64,000 nucleotides of DNA from Actinoallomurus sp050942425 (lineage in GTDB: Bacteria > Actinomycetota > Actinomycetes > Streptosporangiales > Streptosporangiaceae): NCBI RefSeq assembly GCF_050942425.1, contig NZ_CP192063.1:9176001-9240000 (forward strand), written 5' to 3'. Both the position numbers and the translations under genes were made by a program. The notes beneath the pieces are model-generated. The model ran no database searches, was not told the DNA's origin, and saw nothing but the letters and a program-made list of their open reading frames with translations. Below, piece by piece: positions 8,023 through 17,300 of this stretch (its first letter is position 1; each line of letters starts with the position of its first letter).

Positions 8023-8587
8023 GGGTTTCTCCTTGATGGGTCGGAATCGGGCAATGGCCGCTCAAGGGCGGCCCGGATGATCGTGCCGCCCGCGGCGCGC
8101 ACCGCGTCAGGATCGGTCTGAACGACCCACACCGGCCACTGCCCTACAAGCGCAGAAACTGGACCAGTTCAGCACAACCACGACAGGGGATCATCAGCCA
8201 AAAAGGTTATGACCGCCCGCGCGCTACCAGGACGCCACCATCCGGGCAGGGGCCCCACCGGAGCGCTCGGCGGGTCTCCGAGCCGTTGCCGAGCACCGTG
8301 ACGTGCCAGGCGGACCGGCGGCGTACCGGGCGCAGCCGAGGTGGCATGCGCCATTCCGCGCGCAACCATGACTATCCAGCGAAGCGCCAAACAAAGCGCC
8401 AGTAAATAACGATATATTGGCGCGGTCGATTTCTGTCATATCAGGAGATGATTTCTGCTCTCGTTGGGCTCCTGATTTACTCCTAGCGATGCCGGCGGGC
8501 TCCGGTTCCCCGGATTGATACCGGTGAATTGGGCGGCAGGCCGGATGTCCGATGCGCGGATGGACCACTCGACCTGGTGAGGCAGAA
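8023..8587. other. Intergenic region between divergent kinase and beta-helix genes
   Basis: 565 bp without a convincing gene. It holds copy 2 of the ~54-bp element (8161-8214, pointing to the kinase side), and an AT-richer stretch at 8400-8450 (AATAACGATATATTGG) about 140 bp before the beta-helix gene that could hold its promoter. No other structure was recognised. Confidence 0.6.
8161..8214 (-). repeat. Copy 2 of the recurrent ~54-bp element
   Basis: Read on the minus strand it has GGTCATAACCTTTTTGGCTG, then ATGATC, CCCTG, TGGTTGTGCTGAACTGG. It lies 139 bp upstream of the lectin-remnant start (8022) and about 200 bp upstream of the kinase start. It shares core and order with the copies at 3117-3171 and 12608-12662. 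Confidence 0.6.
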
Positions 8588-10555
8588 ATGACGCTGATGA
8601 CCCGACGCTCCATTATCGTCGCCGGTACCGCCACCATGGGGGCGCTGCTGTGCCGTCCAGCGATCGCCGACGTCGCAGTGCCCGAGAGGACGCCGGAGAC
8701 GGATGAGATCTCCGTCAGACCCGGGCAAACCTATGTGGTCCATCGGACGACGCGAGCCAGGCTCGTCACCATCGCCAAGGGCGGCACGATCACCGCCCCA
8801 GACGGACACAGCCTGACGATGACCATCGACGGCGTGGAAACCGGTGGCGTGCTCACCGAAGCCGGCGGCGGCGACACGAAGATCGCCCCCGGGACGTACC
8901 GCGGGAACATCGTGCTCACCGTGGCGAAGGCCAATCCCGTCACTTGGAACGGGGTGTCGAAGACGTTCGTCTTCCCATTCCGCCAGGCGCTGTTCGTGGA
9001 CGACACGGGCCTGGTGGCGTCCACCTCCGTCCTGGCCGCCGCAGTCGGCGGGCGGGTCACCGCGCACGACGCACGCGGCGTGTCGATCGTCTCGACCGGG
9101 GAGGTCTTCGACGGCGTCTACGTGACGGATGGCACCTACACCCTGCGAAACACCCGGATCGCGCTGGACGGCAACGGCCGCTGCGACTTCGTCGGCTACG
9201 GTGCGGCGATCGTGGGCACCGGCACCGCGACGAGGCTGGTCGTGGACCACACCCAGGTGACCAACCGAGGCGCGGTACGCAGCGGTGTGATCGCCGACGG
9301 CGGCGCGAACGTGGTGGTCAAGAACTCCCGGATCCACACCCGCAACGGCGTGCTCCCCTCCGGCTACGTGCCGACCGTCGACACGGCGTACATGGAGTCG
9401 GCGCCCTGGATGCTCGGCATCTCCGGCAACGTGCGCGCCACCAACCTGCTCGGCGACGGCACCCGGGCGTCCTACATCAACTCGTCCATCTCCTCGGAGG
9501 GCTGGGGCGTGCTGTCCAGCGACAGCGGCACCGATTGCACGCTGACCGCGATCAACTGCACGGTCGCCCTCACCGGCCAGGACGGATACGGCTCCTACGC
9601 CATCGGCAACGCGACCGAGCGCTTCCTCGGCTGCCGGTTCGACGTCGGCACGTACGCGACCATCAACCGCGGCGGCGCCGTCCACTACGGCGACAGCACC
9701 CACGAGGAGGTCGCCCGGCTCAACGAGGAGTTGGAGATCGGCCTGACCGCCCGGGAGATCGCCGCCCTGCCCGAGCGCCGTACGGTGGTCGAGTCGCGGA
9801 GGTTCGGCTTCATGTGGCACGGTGCCGGATCGCTGGACATCGACGGCGGCACCGTCGTCGACTCGGCGGAGACCACCTTCCTCGACAAGGGCCAGCAGGT
9901 GGCGATCACGGTCGACGGCTCCCGCGGCGCCCGCCTCAACCCGAAGAACGGGATCATCCTCCAGGTGATGGAGAACGACGACCCCGGACCGGTGATGGTC
10001 GACGGGAAGGTCGTCAACGAGGGTGTGTACCACGAGCCGACCGGTGATCCCACGAAGGTCGACTCGTTCGACGTCACCGAGGCGCACGGCACGGACGCGG
10101 TCGCCACCTTCGCCGACATCGCCCTGAAGGGCGACTTCTACAACGGCATTCGGGGCGGCGGGCAGTCCTCCGGTCCGGGCGGGCCCGGAGAAGGCGGGCA
10201 GATCGCCGGGCTGAACATGGTGCTGACCTTCGACCGAGCGAAGGTCGAGGGCGTCATCTCGGCGACCCGGACCAAACATCGCGTCGACACGATCAGCTCG
10301 GCGAATTACCTGCAGCTCGGTGAGGTCGGCAACACGGCGAGCCCGGTCGTCAACAATGGCGTGATCGTCCGGCTGAACAATGATTCGGCGTGGACGGTGA
10401 CCGGCACGTCGTACCTGAGCAAGCTGGTCGTGGCCCAGGGCGCCACGGTCGTCGCACCGAACGGCCGCACGCTGTCGATGACGGTCGACGGCAACGCGAC
10501 CGCCATCACCCCGGGCCACACTTACACCGGCGTCATCGCCATCAAGGTCACCTGA
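8588..10555 (+). CDS. Tat-exported right-handed beta-helix protein
   Basis: 655 aa. The ATG at 8588 has GAGG 6 nt upstream; the frame is open from 8552. The N terminus MTLMTRRSIIVAG has a twin arginine followed by a hydrophobic segment ending in AIADVA, a Tat-type signal. The mature part (about 130-400) has short beta-strand repeats with VV-N-S-I and G-G-N spacing as in parallel beta-helices (pectin-lyase-like fold). The first about 60 mature residues and the last about 45 share a module: TxxAPxGxxLxMTxDG followed by PGxYxGxI. The protein thus has matching caps at both ends. No catalytic residues of a known lyase or hydrolase were recognised. It is probably extracellular or surface bound and may bind polysaccharide, which is inference. 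Confidence 0.75.
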   Translation: MTLMTRRSIIVAGTATMGALLCRPAIADVAVPERTPETDEISVRPGQTYVVHRTTRARLVTIAKGGTITAPDGHSLTMTIDGVETGGVLTEAGGGDTKIAPGTYRGNIVLTVAKANPVTWNGVSKTFVFPFRQALFVDDTGLVASTSVLAAAVGGRVTAHDARGVSIVSTGEVFDGVYVTDGTYTLRNTRIALDGNGRCDFVGYGAAIVGTGTATRLVVDHTQVTNRGAVRSGVIADGGANVVVKNSRIHTRNGVLPSGYVPTVDTAYMESAPWMLGISGNVRATNLLGDGTRASYINSSISSEGWGVLSSDSGTDCTLTAINCTVALTGQDGYGSYAIGNATERFLGCRFDVGTYATINRGGAVHYGDSTHEEVARLNEELEIGLTAREIAALPERRTVVESRRFGFMWHGAGSLDIDGGTVVDSAETTFLDKGQQVAITVDGSRGARLNPKNGIILQVMENDDPGPVMVDGKVVNEGVYHEPTGDPTKVDSFDVTEAHGTDAVATFADIALKGDFYNGIRGGGQSSGPGGPGEGGQIAGLNMVLTFDRAKVEGVISATRTKHRVDTISSANYLQLGEVGNTASPVVNNGVIVRLNNDSAWTVTGTSYLSKLVVAQGATVVAPNGRTLSMTVDGNATAITPGHTYTGVIAIKVT

Positions 10556-10640
10556 CCGTCAACCTCAGGTACGCGCCCGGGCTCCGACACGCTGGCGTTC
10601 TCGGTCAGCCCGTTCAGGAAAGCCGGTCACGGTCAGGCCC

Positions 10641-11744
10641 TCAGCGGGTGAACCAGGGGTTGCCGCCGCCGAGGGTCCAAACGGACACCTTGGTCACGCC
10701 GTGGGAGACGAGCAACGCCAGCTTGCGGTCCATGGCGGTCTGGTCGACGTAGTCGTAAAGGGTGCCGTTGGCGGTCCAGCGGATCTCGCCCGACGACGGG
10801 TCGCGCCGGCTCTCCACGGTGGCCGGGTCGGCGGAGAACCCGGGCTTCTGCTTCATGTCGTTGAAGTGGATATTGCCGGTGACGGCATCGGTGTCACAGG
10901 GGGAAGGGGCGCTGTAGCCGTAGGAGGGCAGCGCCATGATCAATTTCGAGGTCGCGACCTTGCTCTGCGCGTAGGTCGTCACCTGCTCAAGCCAGCTGTA
11001 GGGCGCGATGGGCAGGCACGCTTCTCCCTTCGCGGTGTCGTATTCCTCGTCGTAGGCCATGATGACCAGGTCGTCGACGCCGGTCGCGGCGACGGCCGCG
11101 TAATCGTAGAAGGCGGCATCCTCCGTCATCGCCGGGGCATCCACCTGCAGGCGCTTTTCCTTCGAATGCAGGGAGGTCGCGAGTTCCTGGAGGAAGGTCT
11201 TGTAGTTCGTGAAGTCGGCTGTGCTCCAGGACCAGTAGTCCTCCAGGTCGACATCGACTCCGCTGAGTCCGGCGCTGACGACCAGCGAGGTGACCTTTTC
11301 GATCGCGGCGGTCCGCTTCGCCTCGCTGCTGACGAGGGCGCGAACGCTCGCGGTGTCCATGCCCGAGAGAGTCGGGTACTGATGGGCGGAGTGCGCCTTC
11401 AGGTCCGCGACGTTCTGCGAGCTATAGGTGTTGCACGTGCCGTCGGCGGTGGTCTCCAGCGTGACCGAGCCGCTCGACGCCACCGACCAGTACTCCGGGT
11501 TCAGGGCGCCGTTCTTCACGCGGTCGTCGGCGTATTCGGCGGCGGCGGTGCATACCGGTTCACCCGGGCCGCCGGGGTAGAGCCAGGTCTGGAACTGCAC
11601 GTTCGGCTCCGCTGCGACCCGGAACGAAGCGGATTCGGCGGCAGGAGCGCCGTGCATGGCGATCCCCGCGGTCAGGGCGGTCGCCGCGGTCAGGGCGGTC
11701 GCCGACGCGAGTGCGACACCGACAGAGAGCTTGCGAAACAGCAT
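10641..11744 (-). CDS. Secreted GH18-like (chitinase/endo-glycosidase type) protein
   Basis: 367 aa with ATG at 11744 and AGGGG 8 nt upstream. An N-terminal signal peptide ends near residue 36 (..APAAES). The GH18 signature is present as SGVDVDLEDYW, with D164, D166 and the catalytic-type Glu E168. A later strand has IMAYDEEYD (equivalent to MxYD), and SVWTLGGGNPWF near the end matches the terminal Trp strand. The residues needed for substrate-assisted cleavage of beta-1,4-N-acetylglucosamine links are therefore there. The usual DGxDxDxE first Asp is replaced by Ser-Gly-Val, so activity is likely but not certain. It converges with the beta-helix gene (85-bp gap). Both are secreted and may act on the same polymer. 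Confidence 0.8.
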   Translation of the reverse strand: MLFRKLSVGVALASATALTAATALTAGIAMHGAPAAESASFRVAAEPNVQFQTWLYPGGPGEPVCTAAAEYADDRVKNGALNPEYWSVASSGSVTLETTADGTCNTYSSQNVADLKAHSAHQYPTLSGMDTASVRALVSSEAKRTAAIEKVTSLVVSAGLSGVDVDLEDYWSWSTADFTNYKTFLQELATSLHSKEKRLQVDAPAMTEDAAFYDYAAVAATGVDDLVIMAYDEEYDTAKGEACLPIAPYSWLEQVTTYAQSKVATSKLIMALPSYGYSAPSPCDTDAVTGNIHFNDMKQKPGFSADPATVESRRDPSSGEIRWTANGTLYDYVDQTAMDRKLALLVSHGVTKVSVWTLGGGNPWFTR

Positions 11745-11980
11745 TTCTTAGTCCCCTGCGATTGACGGCATTAACGGTCGAGGAATGCTTTCCCGTCGCC
11801 GCATGACGATTCGAGGCCACCCCTCAAAACCGGCGGAGGGTGCGAGAACCGGAATGAGGGGCGGCCATACCCCCGCATACGAAGCGCACGGCATTCGGTT
11901 CACGCTGGTGTCAAGGCCGCGTCTGAAACCCTCGCAGCGCGCAACCCGGCCAAGCCGCGATCAGCCGGCCGGACCTTCGA

Positions 11981-12277
11981 CTACTTGCGCGAGCGGGTCA
12001 GGGTTCTGGCCTCGTCGGGTCCGGCCCAGCGACGCGGGTCGGTGAGCGCGTCCACCGCGGCCAGGATGGCCCGGGCCTCGGCCACGACCCGCGCGCCCGC
12101 CGGGGTCACGGTGACCCGCCGACTGGTGCGTTCGAACAGCCGGACACCCAGTTCACGCTCCAGTTCCTGGATGTGCCGGCCGAACGGTTGGGCGCCGATG
12201 TAGTGCCGCTGCGCGGCGCGGCCGAAGTGCAACTCCTCCGCGAGTGTGATCGCATAACGAAGTGACTGGAAGTCCAT
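11981..12277 (-). CDS. Stand-alone LysR-type winged-helix DNA-binding protein
   Basis: 98 aa from the ATG at 12277 (MDFQSLRY), with GGGGGA upstream. It contains the full LysR N-terminal helix-turn-helix (LHFGRAAQRHY--AQPFGRHIQELERELGVRLFER) and the linker helix (AEARAILAAVDAL). It then stops, so the co-inducer-binding domain of about 200 residues is missing. The protein at 52635-52931 has the same length and is about 85% identical, which suggests a maintained mini-regulator rather than random decay. It may bind DNA as a dimer through the linker helix, with no ligand control of its own. Confidence 0.7.
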   Translation of the reverse strand: MDFQSLRYAITLAEELHFGRAAQRHYIGAQPFGRHIQELERELGVRLFERTSRRVTVTPAGARVVAEARAILAAVDALTDPRRWAGPDEARTLTRSRK

Positions 12278-12921
12278 GCATTCCCCCGTGAATGCGAGTG
12301 AGGTCCATGTCGAGGTCGGCGGCCCATACCAGGGCGACACAGGAATCCAGCGGACCGCACAGCGGCTAGAGGCATCCAGCACGCTGCGGCTTTAGCTTCT
12401 CCCCGACCGAACGGCCGTCACGATCCCGCACGGGGTACGCCTGTGGTACAGCCAGCACTACCGGCCCGCGGCACCTGGCGTCGGCGTTCGGACACGTGCG
12501 CTCTCGGGTGATCTGTCCGCGGTGTCCGGCGAAGACGGGGGTCGCCGGTCTCGGCGACGGTGAACCAGGCGCTGTACATGAAGCCGGGCCGTACCGGTGG
12601 GACCCGAGCGCATAACTTTTTCGGCTGTTGATCGTCTGTCGCGGTCTTGATGTCCTGGAACCGACACACGTACAGCTCCGAGTGACAACGATCCCGATTG
12701 TTGATCATGTTCATCAGAGGCAATGGCAAGAATGGCCGGCTCTCGACCTATCAGGCGGATGTCGAGCGATGCACGTTGAACGGAACGTCAATGGACATTC
12801 GTGTCTATGCCCTTATCGCTGATGGAAGCGCGGCTTGCGGCCGGCGTTCCGGTCGTGGAGCCGTATCAGCGGTCGAGGTCAAGCAGTACCGCGGCTGGTC
12901 CCGACTGACGAATCGTGACGA
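12278..12921. other. Intergenic region upstream of the sigma factor gene
   Basis: 644 bp. It contains copy 3 of the ~54-bp element (12608-12662). Short frames on both strands (12418-12729, 12698-12925) show no convincing domain or codon pattern and are left unannotated. It probably holds the divergent promoters of the LysR mini-gene and the sigma factor. Confidence 0.5.
12608..12662 (+). repeat. Copy 3 of the recurrent ~54-bp element
   Basis: It reads CGCATAACTTTTTCGGCTG, TTGATCGTCTGTCGCGGTC, TTGATGTCCTGGAACC and is the most diverged copy. It lies 260 bp before the sigma factor start, in the same orientation. The stretch TTGATG, 18 nt, TACAGC could serve as a promoter in this copy, but the other copies do not share both boxes. 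Confidence 0.55.
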
Positions 12922-13548
12922 ATGAGGTCGCCTCCCATGACGCGCAGCCACGTGCTCGACCAGCCACGAGCCGTCGCCCGGAGAGCCCCCGCCAGGCGAG
13001 GGCATGACGTCGCGTACGCCCCGACCCCACAACGCGACCCCGCGCACGACGACGCCTTCTCGCGCACACTGTACGAGCGGCACGGCGCAGTCCTCCTGAG
13101 CTTCGCGGTCCAGCTCTGCAAAGGCGACCGGCACCAGGCCGAGGACATCGTCCAGGAGACCGCCCTACGGGCCTGGCAGAACCGGGCCATCCTCGATCCG
13201 ACGACGGACCGGGTACGCACCTGGCTCTTCACCGTCGCTCACCGGATCGCGATCGACCATCACCGCGCATGGCAGGCCCGGCCGAAGGAGGTCGGCTACC
13301 ACGAGGCCGACGAGCCGACCGTCCCCGACCCCGCGGAGCTGGTCGTCACGCTGCGAGCGGTGCTCCCGAGCATGAGCAAGCTCAGTGAGCAGCGGCGCGA
13401 AGTGCTGCTCTACAAGTACTACCTCGGCCACAGCGTGGAGCAGACCGCAGCCGCTCTCGGCCTCGTGCCGGGCACGGTCAAGTCCCGCGCCCACTACGCC
13501 ATGCGCGCGCTACGCGCATCGTTGCGCGCCCGCGAGGTCATGAACTGA
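12922..13548 (+). CDS. ECF-type RNA polymerase sigma factor
   Basis: 208 aa. Region 2 (about 50-100: YERHGAVLLSFAVQL, then DRHQAEDIVQETALRAW and RVRTWLFTVAHRIAIDHHR) and region 4 (about 148-195: LSEQRREVLLYKYYLGHSVEQ followed by AALGLVPGTVKSRAHYAMRAL) are complete. The intermediate linker is short, as in ECF factors. It resembles the SigK/SigL-like actinobacterial groups. The ATG at 12922 has no ribosome-binding site and may be leaderless; the ATG at 12937 has GAGG 9 nt upstream and gives 203 aa. No anti-sigma gene follows: the next gene is convergent and T7SS-related. Control of the megagene locus by this sigma factor is possible but not shown. Confidence 0.92.
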   Translation: MRSPPMTRSHVLDQPRAVARRAPARRGHDVAYAPTPQRDPAHDDAFSRTLYERHGAVLLSFAVQLCKGDRHQAEDIVQETALRAWQNRAILDPTTDRVRTWLFTVAHRIAIDHHRAWQARPKEVGYHEADEPTVPDPAELVVTLRAVLPSMSKLSEQRREVLLYKYYLGHSVEQTAAALGLVPGTVKSRAHYAMRALRASLRAREVMN

Positions 13549-13553
13549 GCTGG

Positions 13554-13575
13554 GGCGCCGTACGACGTCGGCGCC
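13554..13575. terminator. Hairpin between convergent genes
   Basis: A perfect 7-bp stem, GGCGCCG (13554-13560) with CGGCGCC (13569-13575) and an 8-nt loop, lies 6 bp after the sigma factor stop and 17 bp from the end of the convergent SseB-like gene. There is no T-run, but the position fits a bidirectional actinobacterial terminator. Confidence 0.5.
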
Positions 13576-13591
13576 GTCGCTCTCCTCGACG

Positions 13592-14269
13592 TCAGGGTCG
13601 ACGTCGGCGGACGTCGGTGGGCGGGATGTCGTCGCCGACGATGGCCGGGCGGGCGGCGTCTTCGTCCGTGTCGCTCGGCGGCACGCGATCCAGGGCCTCG
13701 AGGAGCATGCCGGTGTCGACCGTCATGCCGACCAGGGCCGAGGGGTTGAGGTAGAGAACGTGGTCCTCGGGAAGCCGGTCCACCAGTGCCCGTACGCTCA
13801 TCAGCTCGAACGCCAGCCGACCGGCGGTATGGAGGTACAGCGGCGAGGTGAAGACCGGGATGACGCGGGTGGTGGCGTCAGGCGCGGTGGCGGGCAGCGG
13901 GTCGCCCTCGGGGGTGATGAAGACGGCCACCTCCGGCATGGCCGCCAGCGCCTCGGTCACGGCCTCGCCGGGGCCGTAGCCGGTCACCGCGAGTTGCACC
14001 GCGGCGTCCACGTCGTCGGTGGGCTCAGGCCACCCCAGCGCGGACGGCGACGGCCGGTACTCCTCGTTATCGCGCCATTCGACGATCTCGCCTTCCTCGC
14101 TCGACCGCCACTGCCCGACAACCGCCCACGCCGGCGGTTCACCGCCGCCGCTCCAGGTGGGATCGACCGTCCCGATCCAATGATCGGGCGCGACCCGGGC
14201 CGCCTCCCGAATCGAGTCCGGAACCGGAGGCATGCTCTCGGTGGCACCCTCGATCAGTTCTTCGGCCAC
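13592..14269 (-). CDS. T7SS-associated SseB-fold protein, partner gene of the megatoxin
   Basis: About 225 aa. The GTG at 14269 (MAEELIEG) has AAGGAG 5 nt upstream and is preferred over the GTG at 14284, which has none. The protein matches what is commonly called 'type VII secretion system-associated protein' in actinomycetes. It has an N-terminal segment with DHWIGTVDPTW and a tail with VAVFITPEGDPLPA, VIPVFTSPLYLH and LYLNPSALVGMTV, the last resembling the SseB fold (EDHVLYLNPSA). It starts 58 bp after the megagene stop, on the same strand, and is probably co-transcribed with it. It could be an export chaperone, an adaptor or an immunity protein for the C-terminal calpain-like module; position favours one of these but does not prove it. 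It has no signal peptide and is acidic. Confidence 0.75.
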   Translation of the reverse strand: MAEELIEGATESMPPVPDSIREAARVAPDHWIGTVDPTWSGGGEPPAWAVVGQWRSSEEGEIVEWRDNEEYRPSPSALGWPEPTDDVDAAVQLAVTGYGPGEAVTEALAAMPEVAVFITPEGDPLPATAPDATTRVIPVFTSPLYLHTAGRLAFELMSVRALVDRLPEDHVLYLNPSALVGMTVDTGMLLEALDRVPPSDTDEDAARPAIVGDDIPPTDVRRRRP

Positions 14270-14327
14270 CTCATCTCCTTCCACGATCGATCACTCTGGC
14301 CCATCGCCGTAGATCACGCCAAAGCTC

Positions 14328-17300
14328 TTACAAATATCCGGCGTACGCAAGGGTGAAGTAGGACATAAACTCTGCAGCCGTAATCGGCTGAGGGTCTCCC
14401 CCACCCCCAGGATTGCGCAAATAAATCCTGCCCCAACCGTCAACCATAACGACCTCATAGGAATGCGCCTCGAGCAAACCATTCGGCATCGGCGGCTCAT
14501 TCACATTCAGGCCGCGCGTCCCGACTATGAGCGGCTCATTACTGTAAAGAGCATTGCTGAACTCAGCGATTACCTGCTGTTCGGGACTGCGCCCGTGCCG
14601 GTCGATTTCGCGGGAGAATCGCCGAACCGCGGCAGGACGACCGGTCAGCTGGGTCAGCACTTCGGCAGCGGGCCAGAGTCCCTCTATCTCGGGGAGGCGC
14701 GCGTATCCCATAGGAGGGTCTCCTCCATTGCCTATCAGATTCCAGAGGTCCGCCCATTCCTGCATTCGGTCGCTGTCCCAGATCAAATCGATTCCAGCGA
14801 ACGCCTTCTCCAGGATCGCCGCCCACGCGGCTCCCTCCAAGCAAGCGAAGGCGGGTGCGTCAGGATTATCGGCAAAGATCGGAACGTTCGGTGTCACCCT
14901 TAGGGTGCGACGGCGCCCCGTCGCCACATAGGGTTGACCCACGCCCGAACGCCTAACTTCATACAACTTTACCTTGTAGTTACCGTTACGTTCTCGGATG
15001 GAGTTGCTTATCGCTGCCGGATCGTGCGCAGCCAGCGCGCCCAGGGTAGCCATTAGCCAGCAATCTCCAAGCCAACCTTGCCTGGCCTGTTCGCGCACTG
15101 GAACACCGTTGAAAACTGGTGCGTTCACGCGCTGGATAGGCGTTCCATAACCGTGGGGAACCCGGCCTGCCTCGTGCGATCGAAGCTGGAAGACGGGATA
15201 ATCCACCGTGGCGTCGATGCTGGACTGCTGGGTAGTGGAGCTTCGTCCGTGGCTCCAGATAGGGTTGCGGAGTTCCGGGCCGGGATAGTGCGGCCGGTCG
15301 CCCCCGGCGTCCACGGTCTCACTGGGCACGAGCCGTACGCCCATCCGCCGGGCCGCGGGCTCTAGGGCCGCCACCATGGCCGCCTGTGTCTCCGGAGTCG
15401 CCGGCATCGTCTCCATCGCCAGCCGGAACCGCTGCACACGGTCAATGCTCAGAAGGTCCTGGGGTTCAAGCAACGGGATACCGGCGTTCTCCAGCTCGTC
15501 GGTGTGGACCTGCACGCCGTTTTCGATGAGCGGTGCGGAGGCGGGCAGATCATCATCGGTCAGCTCCGTGACCAGCCGCTCATACGGGGTACCGTCCAGC
15601 GCGCGCGCCAGCGCCCTGCCGAACTTCTCACCCTCCCTCGGCCGCACCGGCACATCCACAAGAACCCCATCAGCCGGATCGGATCCGACCGAGAGCCAAC
15701 CGGTCTCATCACCCCGCGGATCCGGAAGAGTGTGAGCCGCCAAACCTCCCGTACCCGGATCGAGACCGAAAGCGGTCTCCCACTCAGGCACATGGACACG
15801 ACGGCCCGTCAGCTGATGAATACGCGTGGCGAAGGCCAAGGTGGCGTGGCGGTCGACGGCCGGGCCGATCTGACAGGACCACAGCATGAGGTCGGTGAAT
15901 CCCTCCAGCCGGTCCCTGACCAGACCGACGAACTCCTCGGCACCCAGCGAACGGGTCCCACCATCAGCCGTGGCAGCTGTGGCAGCTGCGACCTGACCGG
16001 CGGCGCCGTGGGAGAACCAGTGGAGAGTACGCGCGCCCGAACCGCCCGGCAGCGGCCGCACGACCGGCACCTGCTCTCCGTCAGCCCCTTCACTCCAACC
16101 GAAATAGGAAGTGAGAGTCGATACCTCCGACATGGCGGGCCCACGCTTCCGCAGTTCCTTCTCCGGATAGGAAGCCAGCCCATGGAATCGGCCATCCGCA
16201 TCACGAATCTCATGCAGCACGATCTCGGCGTGCCAGTCAGAAGGCTCGGCGACCCGCGTCTGCCGTGCCGGTACACGAACCTGCGGCTCGCCGAAGAGGC
16301 CGCCTTCGCCCGGGGACTGCGTGCGCCCGGCGGGCAGGTCCCCCCACGACTTCGCTTTCTTGCTCGCGGACTGCCCGGCGAAGGGGTCGGCGTCGAGGTT
16401 GGCGATCGGTCCCTGTCGGCCGGTCCGCTGCGGCCTGGCCACAGGTGAGGGCATTCCCGGAGACCGTGATTCCGGCGATGATGATCGCGTTGGTGACGCG
16501 CCCGGCGAGGACGAGGACGCGACGGTGTCCGTCAGCGGCCGGGTCGCGGCCCACGTCCCGGTGTACGGGCCGGACGCCGCCAGCCGTACCAGGACGACCC
16601 GGCGACCGGAGGGCGCGCCGTACTCGACCTGGGTCCCGTCCGGCCACAGTACGGCGATCCGCAGCCCCAGGACGGCGGCCGCCGCTGCCAGCACCGGCTC
16701 ATCGGCACCGGAGTCGCCGCCCGGCGTGGTAAGCGCGGCCACGAGGGCACGCCGCTGGTCGTCCGTCGGCTCCTGCCTCCCGTCGGCGGTCCCGGGCTCA
16801 TCCGAGACCGGCCGGTCCAGAAGCGGCCACAGCCGCCGCTGCCCGGGGTCGAGGGCCAGATCGGCCGTCAGCGCGCCGGCGAGATGCGCACGCAACTCTC
16901 CCGGCGTCGCGGGCCGTGCACCACCGATCGCGGAGATCTGCTCGGCCGGGGCCCCCGCCAGCAGCGCGTGGACGGCGGCGTCCTCGACGGCCAGCACGTG
17001 AACGGGGCCGAGCTCCATTCCCGCGAGCGCCACGACCTGCGCACCGCTGAGACCATCACTCGCCGGCGAGTCCACACCGGGTGCCGGACCGGCCGGCGGC
17101 GTGCCGGGAGCCGGGGCCTGCGCCTTCTCCGGTTCCGCCCACTCGGACCGCCGCGGCTCGCCCGGCCCCTCCAGGATCAGGTCCTCCTGCCCCGATCCCG
17201 GCGGCGGCAGCACCTTAGGTGGTGCCGGAATCTCTTCGTGACCGTCGCCCTGGCCGGCGGGTCCCCCATGGGATGTCGCCGAGGACGGCTCCTGCGCGGC

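Noticed and set aside
8483..10519. A 678-codon minus-strand frame opposite the beta-helix gene
   Set aside because: It lacks domains, is rich in Val/Asp/Gly/Arg as expected for a shadow, and the plus-strand frame has a ribosome-binding site and a Tat signal.
12418..12925. Short frames in the region before the sigma factor gene
   Set aside because: No ribosome-binding site, domain or convincing codon pattern; the region contains a non-coding repeat element.
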